This document shows positions 1 to 8,345 of a stretch of DNA of 47,888 nt, piece after piece. The position numbers were made by a program, and so were the translations under genes. The stretch comes from Paracoccaceae bacterium. Its GTDB lineage: Bacteria > Pseudomonadota > Alphaproteobacteria > Rhodobacterales > Rhodobacteraceae. Each line of letters opens with the position of its first letter. Within the stretch, counting starts at the first letter, position 1. The notes under the pieces are model-generated. The model made no database searches. It worked only from the letters and a program-made list of their open reading frames with translations, and was not told the origin of the DNA. The stretch covers positions 1 to 47,888 of the forward strand of contig JANSXS010000023.1 in assembly GCA_024742835.1 (NCBI GenBank), read 5' to 3'.

Positions 1-137
1 CAGGAAAAGCCATCATCGCCACCGCGCGAAAGCTCCTGACCATCATCTACAACACATTGAAAAACAAATGGGTCTTCGAAGACTTCACAGCCTTCAAGAT
101 CAAAAACTCCAGCCAAACCGCTGGACAAACATCATAG
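1..137 (+). mobile_element. IS110-family transposase, C-terminal end only (cut by window edge)
   Basis: The frame opening at base 3 encodes the last 44 residues of a transposase and stops at TAG 135-137. The stretch ARKLLTIIYNTLKN followed by WVFEDF is the usual C-terminal ending of IS110-family (DEDD/Transposase_20) recombinases, which excise and insert circular intermediates guided by a bridge RNA. The rest of the gene lies outside the window. The segment is visibly A/T-richer than the genes around it, as expected for a recently acquired element. In the IS110 subgroup the bridge RNA is encoded 5' of the transposase and the right end is short, which fits the lack of space before the next gene. 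No terminal repeat is visible. Confidence 0.85.
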
Positions 138-146
138 GAGCGCGCC

Positions 147-851
147 ATGCATCTCGATTATGTCTTCGACCCACCGGAAATTCCGGCGCTTCCCGTGACG
201 GAGCAAGGCCCGCTTTTCCCGCTGCGCCGGATCTTTTGCGTTGGGCGGAACTATGCCGCCCATGCCATCGAGATGGGCAACGAGGTGGATCGCGAAGCGC
301 CGTTCTATTTCACCAAATCGGCGCATTGCCTGTGCCATACGGGCCGCGAGATCGACTATCCGCGCGTCACCGAGGATTGCCATTACGAGATGGAATTTTG
401 TGTCGCCATCGGGGCGGAAGCCGCACAGGTCAGCGCCGCGAACGCGATGGACGCGGTCTTTGGCTACGCCAGCGGGATTGACCTGACCCGCCGCGATCTG
501 CAAGCCTTGGCCAAGCATCTGCGCCGCCCGTGGGATGTGGGCAAGAATTTCGAGAATGCCGCGATCCTTGGTCCGGTGACCCGCAAGGCGGATTTTGGCG
601 AGATCGCGGATCAGACCATCTGGCTGGATCATGACGGCACCCGCGCGCAGAACGCGCCCCTGTCGGACATGATCTGGTCTGTGCCAGAGATCATTGCGGA
701 CCTGTCACGGCTTTACACGCTTCTGCCCGGTGATCTGATCATGACTGGCACGCCTGCGGGCGTTGGCGCGGTCAAGCCGGGATCGGTGCTCAAAGGCGGC
801 ATCGACGGTCTGGTGCCGGTGCAGGTCACAATCCGCAAGGATGGACAATAA
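147..851 (+). CDS. Fumarylacetoacetate hydrolase family protein (fumarylpyruvate hydrolase-like)
   Basis: A 234-residue cytosolic protein, the full length of the short FAH-domain hydrolases that cleave C-C bonds of acylpyruvates or related keto acids with a divalent metal. The core motifs are present: YAAHAIEMGNE near residue 36, the metal-binding pair E81/E83 in YEMEF, D112 in GIDLTRRDLQ, and PGDLIMTGTPAGVG at about 194-207. The closest characterised relatives are fumarylpyruvate and acylpyruvate hydrolases, but the substrate cannot be read from sequence. The start is ATG 147 behind AGGAG at 136-140, a Shine-Dalgarno that overlaps the transposase stop codon. Its original promoter may therefore have been separated from it by the insertion. 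It converges on mcd across a shared terminator. Confidence 0.88.
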   Translation: MHLDYVFDPPEIPALPVTEQGPLFPLRRIFCVGRNYAAHAIEMGNEVDREAPFYFTKSAHCLCHTGREIDYPRVTEDCHYEMEFCVAIGAEAAQVSAANAMDAVFGYASGIDLTRRDLQALAKHLRRPWDVGKNFENAAILGPVTRKADFGEIADQTIWLDHDGTRAQNAPLSDMIWSVPEIIADLSRLYTLLPGDLIMTGTPAGVGAVKPGSVLKGGIDGLVPVQVTIRKDGQ

Positions 852-872
852 CCACGCCCCCCGGAAATGCGA

Positions 873-903
873 CGCCCCGCCGAATTGATCGACGGGGCGC
901 TTT
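873..903. terminator. Bidirectional Rho-independent terminator between the FAH gene and mcd
   Basis: CGCCCCG at 873-879 pairs with CGGGGCG at 893-899 around a 13-nt loop, followed by TTT on the plus strand. It sits in the 78-bp gap between two convergent genes and could serve both. The T-tract is short, so termination may be modest. Confidence 0.6.
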
Positions 904-929
904 GCCAAATCACTCGTTAACGGAACGCG

Positions 930-2618
930 TTACCCCAGCAGACGCCGCGCAATGACCTGCGCCTGAATTTCCGCCGCACCTTCAAAGATGTTGAGGATGC
1001 GTGCATCGCACAAGACGCGGCTGATGCTGTATTCCAGCGCGAAGCCGTTGCCGCCATGCACTTGCAGACCGTTATCGGCGGCCGCCCATGCCACACGCGC
1101 GCCCAGCAGTTTGGCCATCCCGGCCTCCAGATCGCAGCGGCGGCCATTGTCCTTTTCCCATGCCGAGAAATAGGTGAGCTGACGCGCGATCATGATCTCC
1201 ACCGCCATCATCGCCAGTTTGCCCGACACGCGCGGGAATTCGATCAGTGACTTGCCGAACTGCTTGCGGTCGATGGCGTAGCGCATGGAGATATCCAGCG
1301 CCGATTGCGCCACGCCCACGGCGCGCGCGGCGGTCTGGATGCGTGCGGATTCGAATGTCTCCATCAATTGGGCAAAGCCCTTGCCCTCGATCCCGCCCAG
1401 AAGGTTCTTGCCATCCACGTGGAACCCGTCGAAGGCGATCTCGTATTCCTTCATGCCGCGATAGCCCAGCACCTCGATCTCGCCGCCGGTCATGCCCTCG
1501 GTCGGGAACGGCTCGGCGCAATCACCGGGGGTCTTTTCGGCGATGAACATCGACAGACCCTTGTAATTGTCGGATCCCGCATCGGTCCGCGCCAGAAGGG
1601 TCATGATCTGCGTGCGCGACGCGTGGGTGATCCAGGTCTTGTTGCCGGTGATCTTGTAGTCGCCGTTATCGTCTTTCACAGCGCGGGTGCGCAGCGCGCC
1701 CAGATCCGACCCGGTGTTCGGCTCGGTGAATACGGCCGTCGGCAGGATCTCGGCGCTGGCCAGCTTGGGTAGCCAGTTTTCCTTTTGCTCCTGCGTGCCG
1801 CCCGCGATAATCAGCTCTGCCGCGATCTCGGACCGGGTGCCAAGGCTGCCGACGCCGATATAGCCCCGGCTGAGTTCTTCGGACACGACACACATGGAGG
1901 CCTTGGACAGGCCGAATCCGCCGAATTCCTCGGGGATGGTCAGGCCAAACACGCCCATTTCCGCCAGATCCTCGATGATCTCCATCGGAATCAGCTCGTC
2001 CTTCAGGTGCCACTCATGCGCGTGCGGCTCTACCTTGTCGACGGAAAAGCGCCGGAACTGTTCGCGGATCATCTCAAGCTCGTCATCCAGCCCGGATGCG
2101 CCAACGGTGATTTCCGCCGCGCGTTCGCGCATCAACTCAACCAGACGGGTACGCGCGGCCTGCGTGTTGCCGTGCGCCATCAGGGTGCGGATCTCGCTGG
2201 CCTGAAAGCCCGCAAGCGCGTCTGCGCCGAGGCCCAGATCGCTCATCCGGACGAACTCGCTCTGGTTCATCGGGATGCCGCCGACCAGATGGTTCAGATA
2301 TTCGCCAAAGCCGATTTGCAGGATCAGCTGTTCAACCTCGCCGAACTTGCCGTCATCCTTCAGCCGAGTGGCCCAGCCGTGCATCTGGCGCAGCGATTCG
2401 ACATATGTGGCCAGCCATGCCAACCCGTGACAGGCGGTCTGATGCGCCTCGACCGCCGAAGACGACACGCGACCGTCGATCACGACCTCCGCGCGCAGGG
2501 CTGTTCTTGCTTGATCAAGCAACGCCTCCGCCGGGGCCACGGCCGCATCGGTCAGGCCGAGCAGGTCGTCGAGAAGCACCGAAGTCTCCAGTCTGAGATC
2601 TTGTCCGTCATGCGCCAT
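930..2618 (-). CDS. mcd: (2S)-methylsuccinyl-CoA dehydrogenase
   Basis: A 562-residue acyl-CoA dehydrogenase flavoprotein that oxidises (2S)-methylsuccinyl-CoA to mesaconyl-CoA in the ethylmalonyl-CoA pathway of acetyl-CoA assimilation. Ordinary acyl-CoA dehydrogenases have about 380-400 residues. This one carries about 165 extra N-terminal residues, the signature of Mcd. The dehydrogenase body follows: EEFGGFGLS near 215, FTEPNTGSDLG near 300, GNKTWITHAS near 330, and near the C-terminus GGNGF and IFEGAAEIQ, where E546 aligns with the catalytic glutamate. It faces the TauE/SafE gene across about 300 bp that should hold its promoter. Electrons go to an electron transfer flavoprotein; etfAB lies 34 kb away in this window. 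No other pathway gene is adjacent. Confidence 0.85.
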   Translation of the reverse strand: MAHDGQDLRLETSVLLDDLLGLTDAAVAPAEALLDQARTALRAEVVIDGRVSSSAVEAHQTACHGLAWLATYVESLRQMHGWATRLKDDGKFGEVEQLILQIGFGEYLNHLVGGIPMNQSEFVRMSDLGLGADALAGFQASEIRTLMAHGNTQAARTRLVELMRERAAEITVGASGLDDELEMIREQFRRFSVDKVEPHAHEWHLKDELIPMEIIEDLAEMGVFGLTIPEEFGGFGLSKASMCVVSEELSRGYIGVGSLGTRSEIAAELIIAGGTQEQKENWLPKLASAEILPTAVFTEPNTGSDLGALRTRAVKDDNGDYKITGNKTWITHASRTQIMTLLARTDAGSDNYKGLSMFIAEKTPGDCAEPFPTEGMTGGEIEVLGYRGMKEYEIAFDGFHVDGKNLLGGIEGKGFAQLMETFESARIQTAARAVGVAQSALDISMRYAIDRKQFGKSLIEFPRVSGKLAMMAVEIMIARQLTYFSAWEKDNGRRCDLEAGMAKLLGARVAWAAADNGLQVHGGNGFALEYSISRVLCDARILNIFEGAAEIQAQVIARRLLG

Positions 2619-2918
2619 GATTCATATCCTTTTCCGACTCCGACCTGTCCTAACCATTTCGCATCCGCAGCGCAACTATTTTGCCAAAGAGGGCCGGGTT
2701 TTGGTCTTATCTTGCGCCAACCTGTCGCGCCAACTCGCGCCAATTCCAGTCCGACAAGGCGTTTTCAACGTAGCGCGCCGTCTGGCACCCCGGTGTCAAT
2801 TGCGGCGGGGCGGTCTGATGCCGCGATGCGGCGCAACCGGCCATATGCCGTTAAACCTCTTTTCTTCATCGGGCAGATAGCCCATGCGATCGGGACGAAC
2901 AGCAATGGAACTCACGAT
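2619..2918. other. Divergent intergenic region, mcd / TauE-SafE
   Basis: About 300 bp separate the two divergent start codons. It should hold both promoters. I see no convincing -35/-10 pair, strong hairpin or conserved short gene. A TTTTGCCAAAG stretch at about 2680-2690 loosely resembles a RamB-type operator, but the match is too weak to call. Confidence 0.4.
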
Positions 2919-3692
2919 ATGGCCGACATTCTGGGATCGAACTGGCCCCTCATGCTGCTCTTTGCCGCGGCGGTGGCCATGGCCGGGGGCGTGGTCAAGG
3001 GCGTGGTGGGGTTCGCCATGCCAATGGTGCTGATTTCAGGACTCAGTTCCATCGCGCCGCCCGACGTGGCGCTGGCCGGTGTGATCCTGCCGACGCTGCT
3101 GAGCAATGGCTGGCAGGGCCTGCGCCAGGGGCTTGGTGCCGCGCTCGGCTCGCTCGGGCGGTTCAGGATCTTTCTGATCGCGGGACTGATCTTCATGCTG
3201 GCTTCGGCCCAGCTTGTCGCGGTCATGAGCCACTCTGTCATGCTGCTGATCATCGGCGTGCCCATCGTGATCTATGCCGCGTTCTCGCTGGCGGGTCGGC
3301 CCTTGCGGTTGCCGCCGCGACCGGGCTGGCGCATCGAGGCTGGTATCGGTGCCGTTGCGGGTTTCTTTGGCGGCATATCGGGGGTCTGGGGGCCGCCGAC
3401 CGTGGCCATGCTGACCGCGCTGCAAACGGAAAAAACTGAACAGATGCGGGTGCAGGGGGTCATCTACGGGCTTGGCGCGGTGGCGCTTCTGGGCGCGCAT
3501 GTCGGATCGGGCGTTCTGAACGCGGCCACCCTGCCGCTGTCGCTGGCGCTGTGCCTGCCGGCGCTGGCGGGCATGTGGCTTGGCCTGCGCATCCAGGACC
3601 GGATCGACCAGCGCATGTTTCGTCAACTCACGCTGGCGGTGCTGGTGATCGCGGGTCTGAACCTGGTGCGGCGGGGTCTGCTGGCTCTTTGA
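2919..3692 (+). CDS. Sulfite exporter TauE/SafE family membrane protein
   Basis: A 257-residue polytopic inner-membrane protein of the TauE/SafE (DUF81) family, putative exporters of sulfite, sulfoacetate or other small organic anions. The N-terminal repeat has the family hallmark GGVVKGVVGFAMP at about 23-35; the second repeat has GFFGGISGVWGPP at about 150. Seven or eight hydrophobic segments can be traced. The open frame runs far upstream through mcd, but ATG 2919 is chosen because the hydrophobic family core begins there and the upstream reading overlaps the antisense of mcd. The Shine-Dalgarno is weak. Substrate unknown; no sulfur genes are adjacent. Confidence 0.85.
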   Translation: MADILGSNWPLMLLFAAAVAMAGGVVKGVVGFAMPMVLISGLSSIAPPDVALAGVILPTLLSNGWQGLRQGLGAALGSLGRFRIFLIAGLIFMLASAQLVAVMSHSVMLLIIGVPIVIYAAFSLAGRPLRLPPRPGWRIEAGIGAVAGFFGGISGVWGPPTVAMLTALQTEKTEQMRVQGVIYGLGAVALLGAHVGSGVLNAATLPLSLALCLPALAGMWLGLRIQDRIDQRMFRQLTLAVLVIAGLNLVRRGLLAL

Positions 3693-3851
3693 TGGCCGCG
3701 GGGCCATGTGCCGCGATCGGCGTCCCCCTGTCTCTCTATCTTGCGGCAACGTTCAGACTGACCATGCGCATCCGCACCAGTCCGGCCTTCCCCCCGTGCC
3801 GCAGATCCGGTAAAGCGCGCGGGTGCGCAAGGCAATCGTGGGAAGACATTC

Positions 3852-6251
3852 ATGAAATTTACCCTGTCCTGGCTGAAGGATCATCTGGACACGCAGGCCA
3901 GCGTCGGCGAGATCGCCGAAACGCTGACCGATCTGGGCCTTGAGGTCGAAGAGATCAGCGACCCCGCCGCGCGGTTGCGGGACTTCACCATCGGCAAGGT
4001 CATCAAGGCCGAGCCGCATCCCGATGCTGATCGCCTGCGTGTCTGCCAGGTCGAGACCGCCACGGGGCAGACCCAGATCATCTGCGGCGCGCCCAACGCG
4101 CGCGAGGGGATCACCGTGGTCGTGGCCAGCCCCGGTGTCTACGTGCCGGGCATCGACACCACCATCGGCGTGGGCAAGATCCGCGGCGTGGAAAGCTTCG
4201 GCATGATGTGTTCCGAGCGCGAGATGGAACTTTCCGAGGAGCACGACGGCATCATCGAGCTGACCTCGGGAGAGGTCGGCGAGAGTTTCGCAGACTGGCT
4301 GGCCGCCCATGAGCCCGCGAAGGTCGATCCGGTGATCGAGATCGCCATCACCCCAAATCGCCCCGATGCTCTGGGCGTGCGCGGAATCGCGCTGGATCTC
4401 GCGGCGCGCGGACTGGGCCAGATGAAACCGGCCCCCGCCGCCCATGTCGAGGGGCAATTTCCCTGCCCGATCAATCTCAGCATAGACGACGACACCCGCA
4501 AAGACGGCTGTTTCGTCTTTGCCGGGCGCCTGATCCGCAATGTCAGGAACGGTCCCAGCCCGCAATGGCTTCAGGATCGGCTGCGCGCCATCGGGCTGCG
4601 GCCCATCTCGGCGCTGGTGGATATCACCAATTTCTTCACCTTTGACCGCAACCGCCCGCTGCATGTGTTCGACGCCGACAAGGTTGCGGGCAATCTGCGC
4701 GTTCATCGCGCCAAGGGTGGCGAGACGATGATGGGTCTCGATGAAAAGGAATATGCGTTCTCTGAAGGGCAGGTCGTGATCTCGGACGATAATGGCGTCG
4801 AAAGCGTGGCGGGCATCATGGGCGGGCTGGCCACTGGCGTGACCAACGAGACCACCAATGTCTTTCTGGAAGCCGCCGTCTGGGATCATGTGCAGATCGC
4901 GCATACGGGCCGCGCGCTCAAGATCAACTCGGATGCGCGCTACCGTAATGAACGTGGCATCGACCCGGCCTTCAATGGCGAGGGGCACGCGCTGGCGACG
5001 CGCATGATCATGGAACTGTGTGGCGGCGAGCCGTCGAACCTTGTGCAGGCCGGTACCGTGCCGGATGTACGCCGCGCCTATACGTTGGATGCCGCCAAGG
5101 TGCAGTCGCTTGTGGGGATGGATATTCCTGAATCCGAGCAGCGCCAGACGCTTACCCGGCTGGGCTTCCGGCTGGAGGGCAACACCGCCCATGTGCCAAG
5201 CTGGCGACCCGATATTCAGGGCGAGGCCGACCTGGTGGAGGAGGTGGCGCGCATCGCGTCCCTGACCAAGCTGGAGGGCCGTCCCATGCCGCGTATGCGT
5301 CCGGGCGTGCCCAAGCCGATCCTGAGTGCAGTACAGCGCCGCGAACGTGCCGCACGGCGCATGGCCGCCGGGCTGGGCTATGATGAATGCGTGACCTACT
5401 CCTTCATAGATCAGGCCAGTGCCGCGCTGTTCGGGGGCGGTGATGATGCCACCATGCTGGCCAATCCCATCAGTTCGGAAATGAGCCACATGCGCCCCGA
5501 TCTGCTGCCTGGCCTGTTGCAGGCCGCCGCGCGCAATCAGGCGCGGGGGCAGGCGGATCTGGCGCTTTTTGAACTGGGCCATGCCTTTTCCGGTGGCGAG
5601 CCGGGCGAGCAGCATGTGCAGGTTGCCGGGCTTCTGGTGGGTCGCACCGGGCCGCGCGATGTCCACAAGGCACAGCGCGCCGTCGATCTTTACGACGTCA
5701 AGGCCGATGCCGAGGCAATTCTCGCAGCGCTTGGCGCGCCCGCCAAGGTGCAGATCCTGCGCGAGGGGCCGGGCTGGTTCCACCCTGGTCGGCATGGGCG
5801 GATCTGCCTTGGCCCGAAAAAGGTGTTGGGCCTCTTTGGCGAGCTGCACCCAAAGATCCTGCGCGCGATGGATGTGAAGGGGCCGGCCGTTGCCTTTACC
5901 CTTTACCCCGGCGAGGTGCCCTTGCCGCGTCAGGCGGGCGCCAGCCGGGGCGCGATGCAGGTCAGCGACCTGCAAGCGGTGGAGCGTGATTTCGCCTTTG
6001 TCGTCGATGCGCAGGTGGAGGCGCTGAGCCTTGTGAACGCCGCCGCCGGGGCCGACAAGACGCTGATCGAGGATGTGCGCGTGTTCGACGAATTCATCGG
6101 CGGCAGTCTGGGTGAGGGCAAGAAAAGCCTTGCGCTGACCGTGCGCTTGCAGCCGCGCGAGACGACGCTGAAGGATGCCGATATCGAGGCGGTGAGCGCG
6201 AAGATCGTCGAGAAGGTGACAAAGGCCACGGGCGGCGTGCTGCGCGGCTAG
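3852..6251 (+). CDS. pheT: Phenylalanine-tRNA ligase beta subunit
   Basis: A 799-residue protein, full length for the bacterial beta chain of the alpha2-beta2 enzyme that charges tRNA-Phe. The N-terminal MKFTLSWLKDHLD is characteristic. A tRNA-binding (EMAP-like) domain spans about 40-150, the B3/B4 editing module about 210-370 and B5 about 400-475. The C-terminal ferredoxin-fold anticodon-binding domain ends at RLQPRETTLKDADI. GGAAG at 3840-3844 precedes ATG 3852. The alpha subunit gene pheS, often directly upstream, is not in the 3.8 kb before it. Antisense frames here are shadows of high GC coding. Confidence 0.96.
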   Translation: MKFTLSWLKDHLDTQASVGEIAETLTDLGLEVEEISDPAARLRDFTIGKVIKAEPHPDADRLRVCQVETATGQTQIICGAPNAREGITVVVASPGVYVPGIDTTIGVGKIRGVESFGMMCSEREMELSEEHDGIIELTSGEVGESFADWLAAHEPAKVDPVIEIAITPNRPDALGVRGIALDLAARGLGQMKPAPAAHVEGQFPCPINLSIDDDTRKDGCFVFAGRLIRNVRNGPSPQWLQDRLRAIGLRPISALVDITNFFTFDRNRPLHVFDADKVAGNLRVHRAKGGETMMGLDEKEYAFSEGQVVISDDNGVESVAGIMGGLATGVTNETTNVFLEAAVWDHVQIAHTGRALKINSDARYRNERGIDPAFNGEGHALATRMIMELCGGEPSNLVQAGTVPDVRRAYTLDAAKVQSLVGMDIPESEQRQTLTRLGFRLEGNTAHVPSWRPDIQGEADLVEEVARIASLTKLEGRPMPRMRPGVPKPILSAVQRRERAARRMAAGLGYDECVTYSFIDQASAALFGGGDDATMLANPISSEMSHMRPDLLPGLLQAAARNQARGQADLALFELGHAFSGGEPGEQHVQVAGLLVGRTGPRDVHKAQRAVDLYDVKADAEAILAALGAPAKVQILREGPGWFHPGRHGRICLGPKKVLGLFGELHPKILRAMDVKGPAVAFTLYPGEVPLPRQAGASRGAMQVSDLQAVERDFAFVVDAQVEALSLVNAAAGADKTLIEDVRVFDEFIGGSLGEGKKSLALTVRLQPRETTLKDADIEAVSAKIVEKVTKATGGVLRG

Positions 6252-6316
6252 GGCAAACTGGATTTCAGTCGGGCAGGCGTTATCTGGCCGGTTGAACAAG
6301 CGAAAAGGAGACAGCG

Positions 6317-6766
6317 ATGAGCCTGAACGTGTATCTTTCGGGGGAAATTCATACCGACTGGCGCGAGCGGATCGTCGAGGGAGCCAAGGGGCTGGACGTG
6401 ACTTTCAACGCGCCGGTGACCGATCACGCGGCATCCGACGATTGCGGTGTGGCGATCCTTGGGGCCGAGGACAACAAGTATTGGCATGACCACAAGGGCG
6501 CGATGGTCAACGCCATCCGCACCCGCAAGGGGATTGCCGATGCCGATGTGGTGGTGGTGCGCTTTGGCGACAAGTACAAGCAATGGAACGCAGCCTTTGA
6601 CGCGGGCTATGCGAGCGCCTTGGGCAAGTCGCTGATCATCCTGCAACCGCCAGAGCATGACCACGCCCTGAAAGAGGTCGACGCGGCGGCACTGGCCATG
6701 ACCCGAGAGCCCGAACAGGTGGTCGAGATCCTGCGCTACGTGCTGGAAGGCACCCTGCCGGGGTAG
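6317..6766 (+). CDS. YtoQ family protein
   Basis: A 149-residue protein opening with the YtoQ-family signature LNVYLSGEIHTDWR and containing DNKYWHDHKGA and VVVRFGDKYKQWNAAFDAG. The family resembles nucleoside 2-deoxyribosyltransferase-like Rossmann folds, but I know of no established function. AAGGAG at 6304-6309 lies 7 nt before the start. It follows pheT by 65 bp on the same strand and is closed by a good terminator, so it could be co-transcribed with pheT. Confidence 0.88.
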   Translation: MSLNVYLSGEIHTDWRERIVEGAKGLDVTFNAPVTDHAASDDCGVAILGAEDNKYWHDHKGAMVNAIRTRKGIADADVVVVRFGDKYKQWNAAFDAGYASALGKSLIILQPPEHDHALKEVDAAALAMTREPEQVVEILRYVLEGTLPG

Positions 6767-6792
6767 GGTCTTTGCCCTGTCGGCTGAAAAAG

Positions 6793-6819
6793 CCCGCGCC
6801 GGGAATGGCGCGGGTTTTT
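6793..6819 (+). terminator. Rho-independent terminator after ytoQ
   Basis: CCCGCGCC at 6793-6800 pairs perfectly with GGCGCGGG at 6807-6814 across a GGGAAT loop and is followed by TTTTT. A-rich sequence upstream means it may also work on the other strand. Confidence 0.88.
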
Positions 6820-7437
6820 GTGGGTGCAGGGTTTAGTGGTACGAGGTACGGCGATTCGAAAGTCTGGTATCATCCCGAAGCAGACTTCCCCTGCGCGGAA
6901 TCAAGGCGCGGAGCGCCGCCGCGCATCGCCGGGCCGCCACCCGGCACGGCGATCGGGTTGATCTGGGCGCATAGATCAAAAGTTACGCGTCAGTGGTTGG
7001 GATAAAGCGCTTTAGCTCAGCCGTTGGGTCGCCGAACCGCGGCCCGTCAATTCGCGGCTCGGGTCGTCAATGTCCATCAAGGGCGCTCACTTGGCGTTCG
7101 CTGCATGTTACACGAAATGCAGCTTTTTGGAATTGGCCCAAAACTTTGCAAACCCCGCTCCCTGCACAGTGCTGCCAACCTATCAAGACGTAGCCTTTCG
7201 GCAGCCCGACCTCCAACCGTTGCCCTTCCGGCAAACCACCCCCAAAACGAAAACACTTGGGCCGGGTCGCTGGCTTTTTGTGGCTTTGGGGTTCAGGCGA
7301 TCCAAGTCCTTGCACAGGCCAGGGATACCCCGGCGCGAAAGGATGAGAGGGTTGCCCGCATATCAGCGCGATCTCCCGGATGCGTTTGATACAGGTGAAG
7401 GAACACCCCAAACGGCGGCAGCAAGATCAAAGCTGTT
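6820..7437. other. Non-coding stretch of about 620 bp with several hairpins
   Basis: No frame here looks coding: the longest predicted peptides have no recognisable domain and unlike-neighbour composition. The stretch holds small inverted repeats: GGCGC/GCGCC at 6905-6917, CCGGG/CCCGG at 6929-6944 nested in a larger ATCG...CGAT stem, and a perfect 12-bp palindrome TAAAGCGCTTTA at 7003-7014. The section 7100-7270 is poorer in GC than the genes around it. It may hold remnants of a decayed gene or dispersed intergenic repeats. I cannot identify an origin. Confidence 0.4.
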
Positions 7438-8223
7438 TCAGGCTGATCCGCATGTGATTTCAAACGGGTCTTCGGGATAGTCCACAGCGGCAAGGTAAAG
7501 CCCCTGTGGCGGGCAGACAGGGCCGCAGGCGGCGCGGTCGCGGGCTTGGAGCGCGGTTTTCACGTCCTCGGGCCGCCACGTACCGGCCCCCACCCTTTCC
7601 AGCGTGCCCACGAAACTGCGGACCTGGTTGTGCAGGAAGGAGCGGGCGCGCAAATGGAAATGGATTTCCGCGCCTGCGCGGCGATCAACCCTGGTTATGT
7701 CCAGCGCATCCAGCGTCTTGACCGGGCTTTTGGCCTGACAGATCGTTGACCGGAAGGTGGTGAAATCATGATGCCCGACCAGATATGCGGCGGCCTCGCG
7801 CATCGCGTCCACGTCAAGGTCGTGCCGCACCTGCCAGACCAGCCCCTTGTCATGGGTGGCGGGCGCGCGGCGCATCAGCAACCGGAAAAGATAGTGCCGC
7901 CGCGTCGCTGAAAACCGCGCGTGCCAGTCCTCGGCCACGCGCGCGCAATCCACGATGGCCACCGGCGCGGGCTTGAGGTGATAGTTCAGCGCCTCTGACA
8001 GGCGGAACGGCTCCCAGTCCCTGACCATGTCGCATTGCGCCACTTGCCCCAGGCCGTGCACGCCCGCATCGGTGCGCCCTGCGGCGGCGATGGTGTGGGG
8101 GCCGGGCTCCAGCCGTGCGAGCGCGGCCTCGATCGCGCCTTGTACCGAGGGCTGGTCAGCCTGTCTTTGCCAGCCGACAAAGGGCGCGCCGTCATATTCC
8201 ACCTTGATCGCATATCTTGGCAT
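7438..8223 (-). CDS. truA: tRNA pseudouridine(38-40) synthase TruA
   Basis: A 261-residue protein of full family length that converts uridines 38-40 of many tRNA anticodon arms to pseudouridine. It opens [12 protein letters not shown], carries the catalytic aspartate D52 in GRTDAGVHG, and has [16 protein letters not shown] near residue 205. ATG 8223 is chosen over an in-frame start 12 codons upstream because homologues begin at this methionine. It is divergent from ycjX with about 120 bp between starts. Confidence 0.95.
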   Translation of the reverse strand: MPRYAIKVEYDGAPFVGWQRQADQPSVQGAIEAALARLEPGPHTIAAAGRTDAGVHGLGQVAQCDMVRDWEPFRLSEALNYHLKPAPVAIVDCARVAEDWHARFSATRRHYLFRLLMRRAPATHDKGLVWQVRHDLDVDAMREAAAYLVGHHDFTTFRSTICQAKSPVKTLDALDITRVDRRAGAEIHFHLRARSFLHNQVRSFVGTLERVGAGTWRPEDVKTALQARDRAACGPVCPPQGLYLAAVDYPEDPFEITCGSA

Positions 8224-8345
8224 GGCGCGATGCTTAGCGCGGGCTTGTCGCGCGGGCAAGTGAGCGCGGGGAGCCTTGCGCGGTCTCTCCCCTCTGGCAG
8301 AGGCCGGGGGCAGTGGTTATCTTTGCACTGAAAGGGGCGGGGCAT

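Noticed and set aside
2680..2690. RamB-like operator before mcd
   Set aside because: TTTTGCCAAAG departs from the palindromic consensus I recall, and I could not find a second half site.
1785..2918. Upstream extension of the TauE/SafE reading frame
   Set aside because: It runs antisense to mcd and adds no family sequence. The hydrophobic family core starts at ATG 2919.
3753..6299. Very long open frame antisense to pheT (848 codons)
   Set aside because: It mirrors the codon positions of pheT, has a low-complexity His/Gln/Arg/Asp composition and no domain. Long antisense frames are common opposite GC-rich genes.
7009..7080. tRNA-like start (GCGCTTTAGCTCAG)
   Set aside because: The D-arm-like phrase is not followed by an anticodon stem or a GTTCGAATC T-arm, and no acceptor stem pairs.
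7067..7480. Two overlapping open frames of 114 and 136 codons in the 7-kb gap
   Set aside because: Composition unlike neighbours, no domain, no ribosome site that stands out. The plus-strand frame runs into the end of truA.
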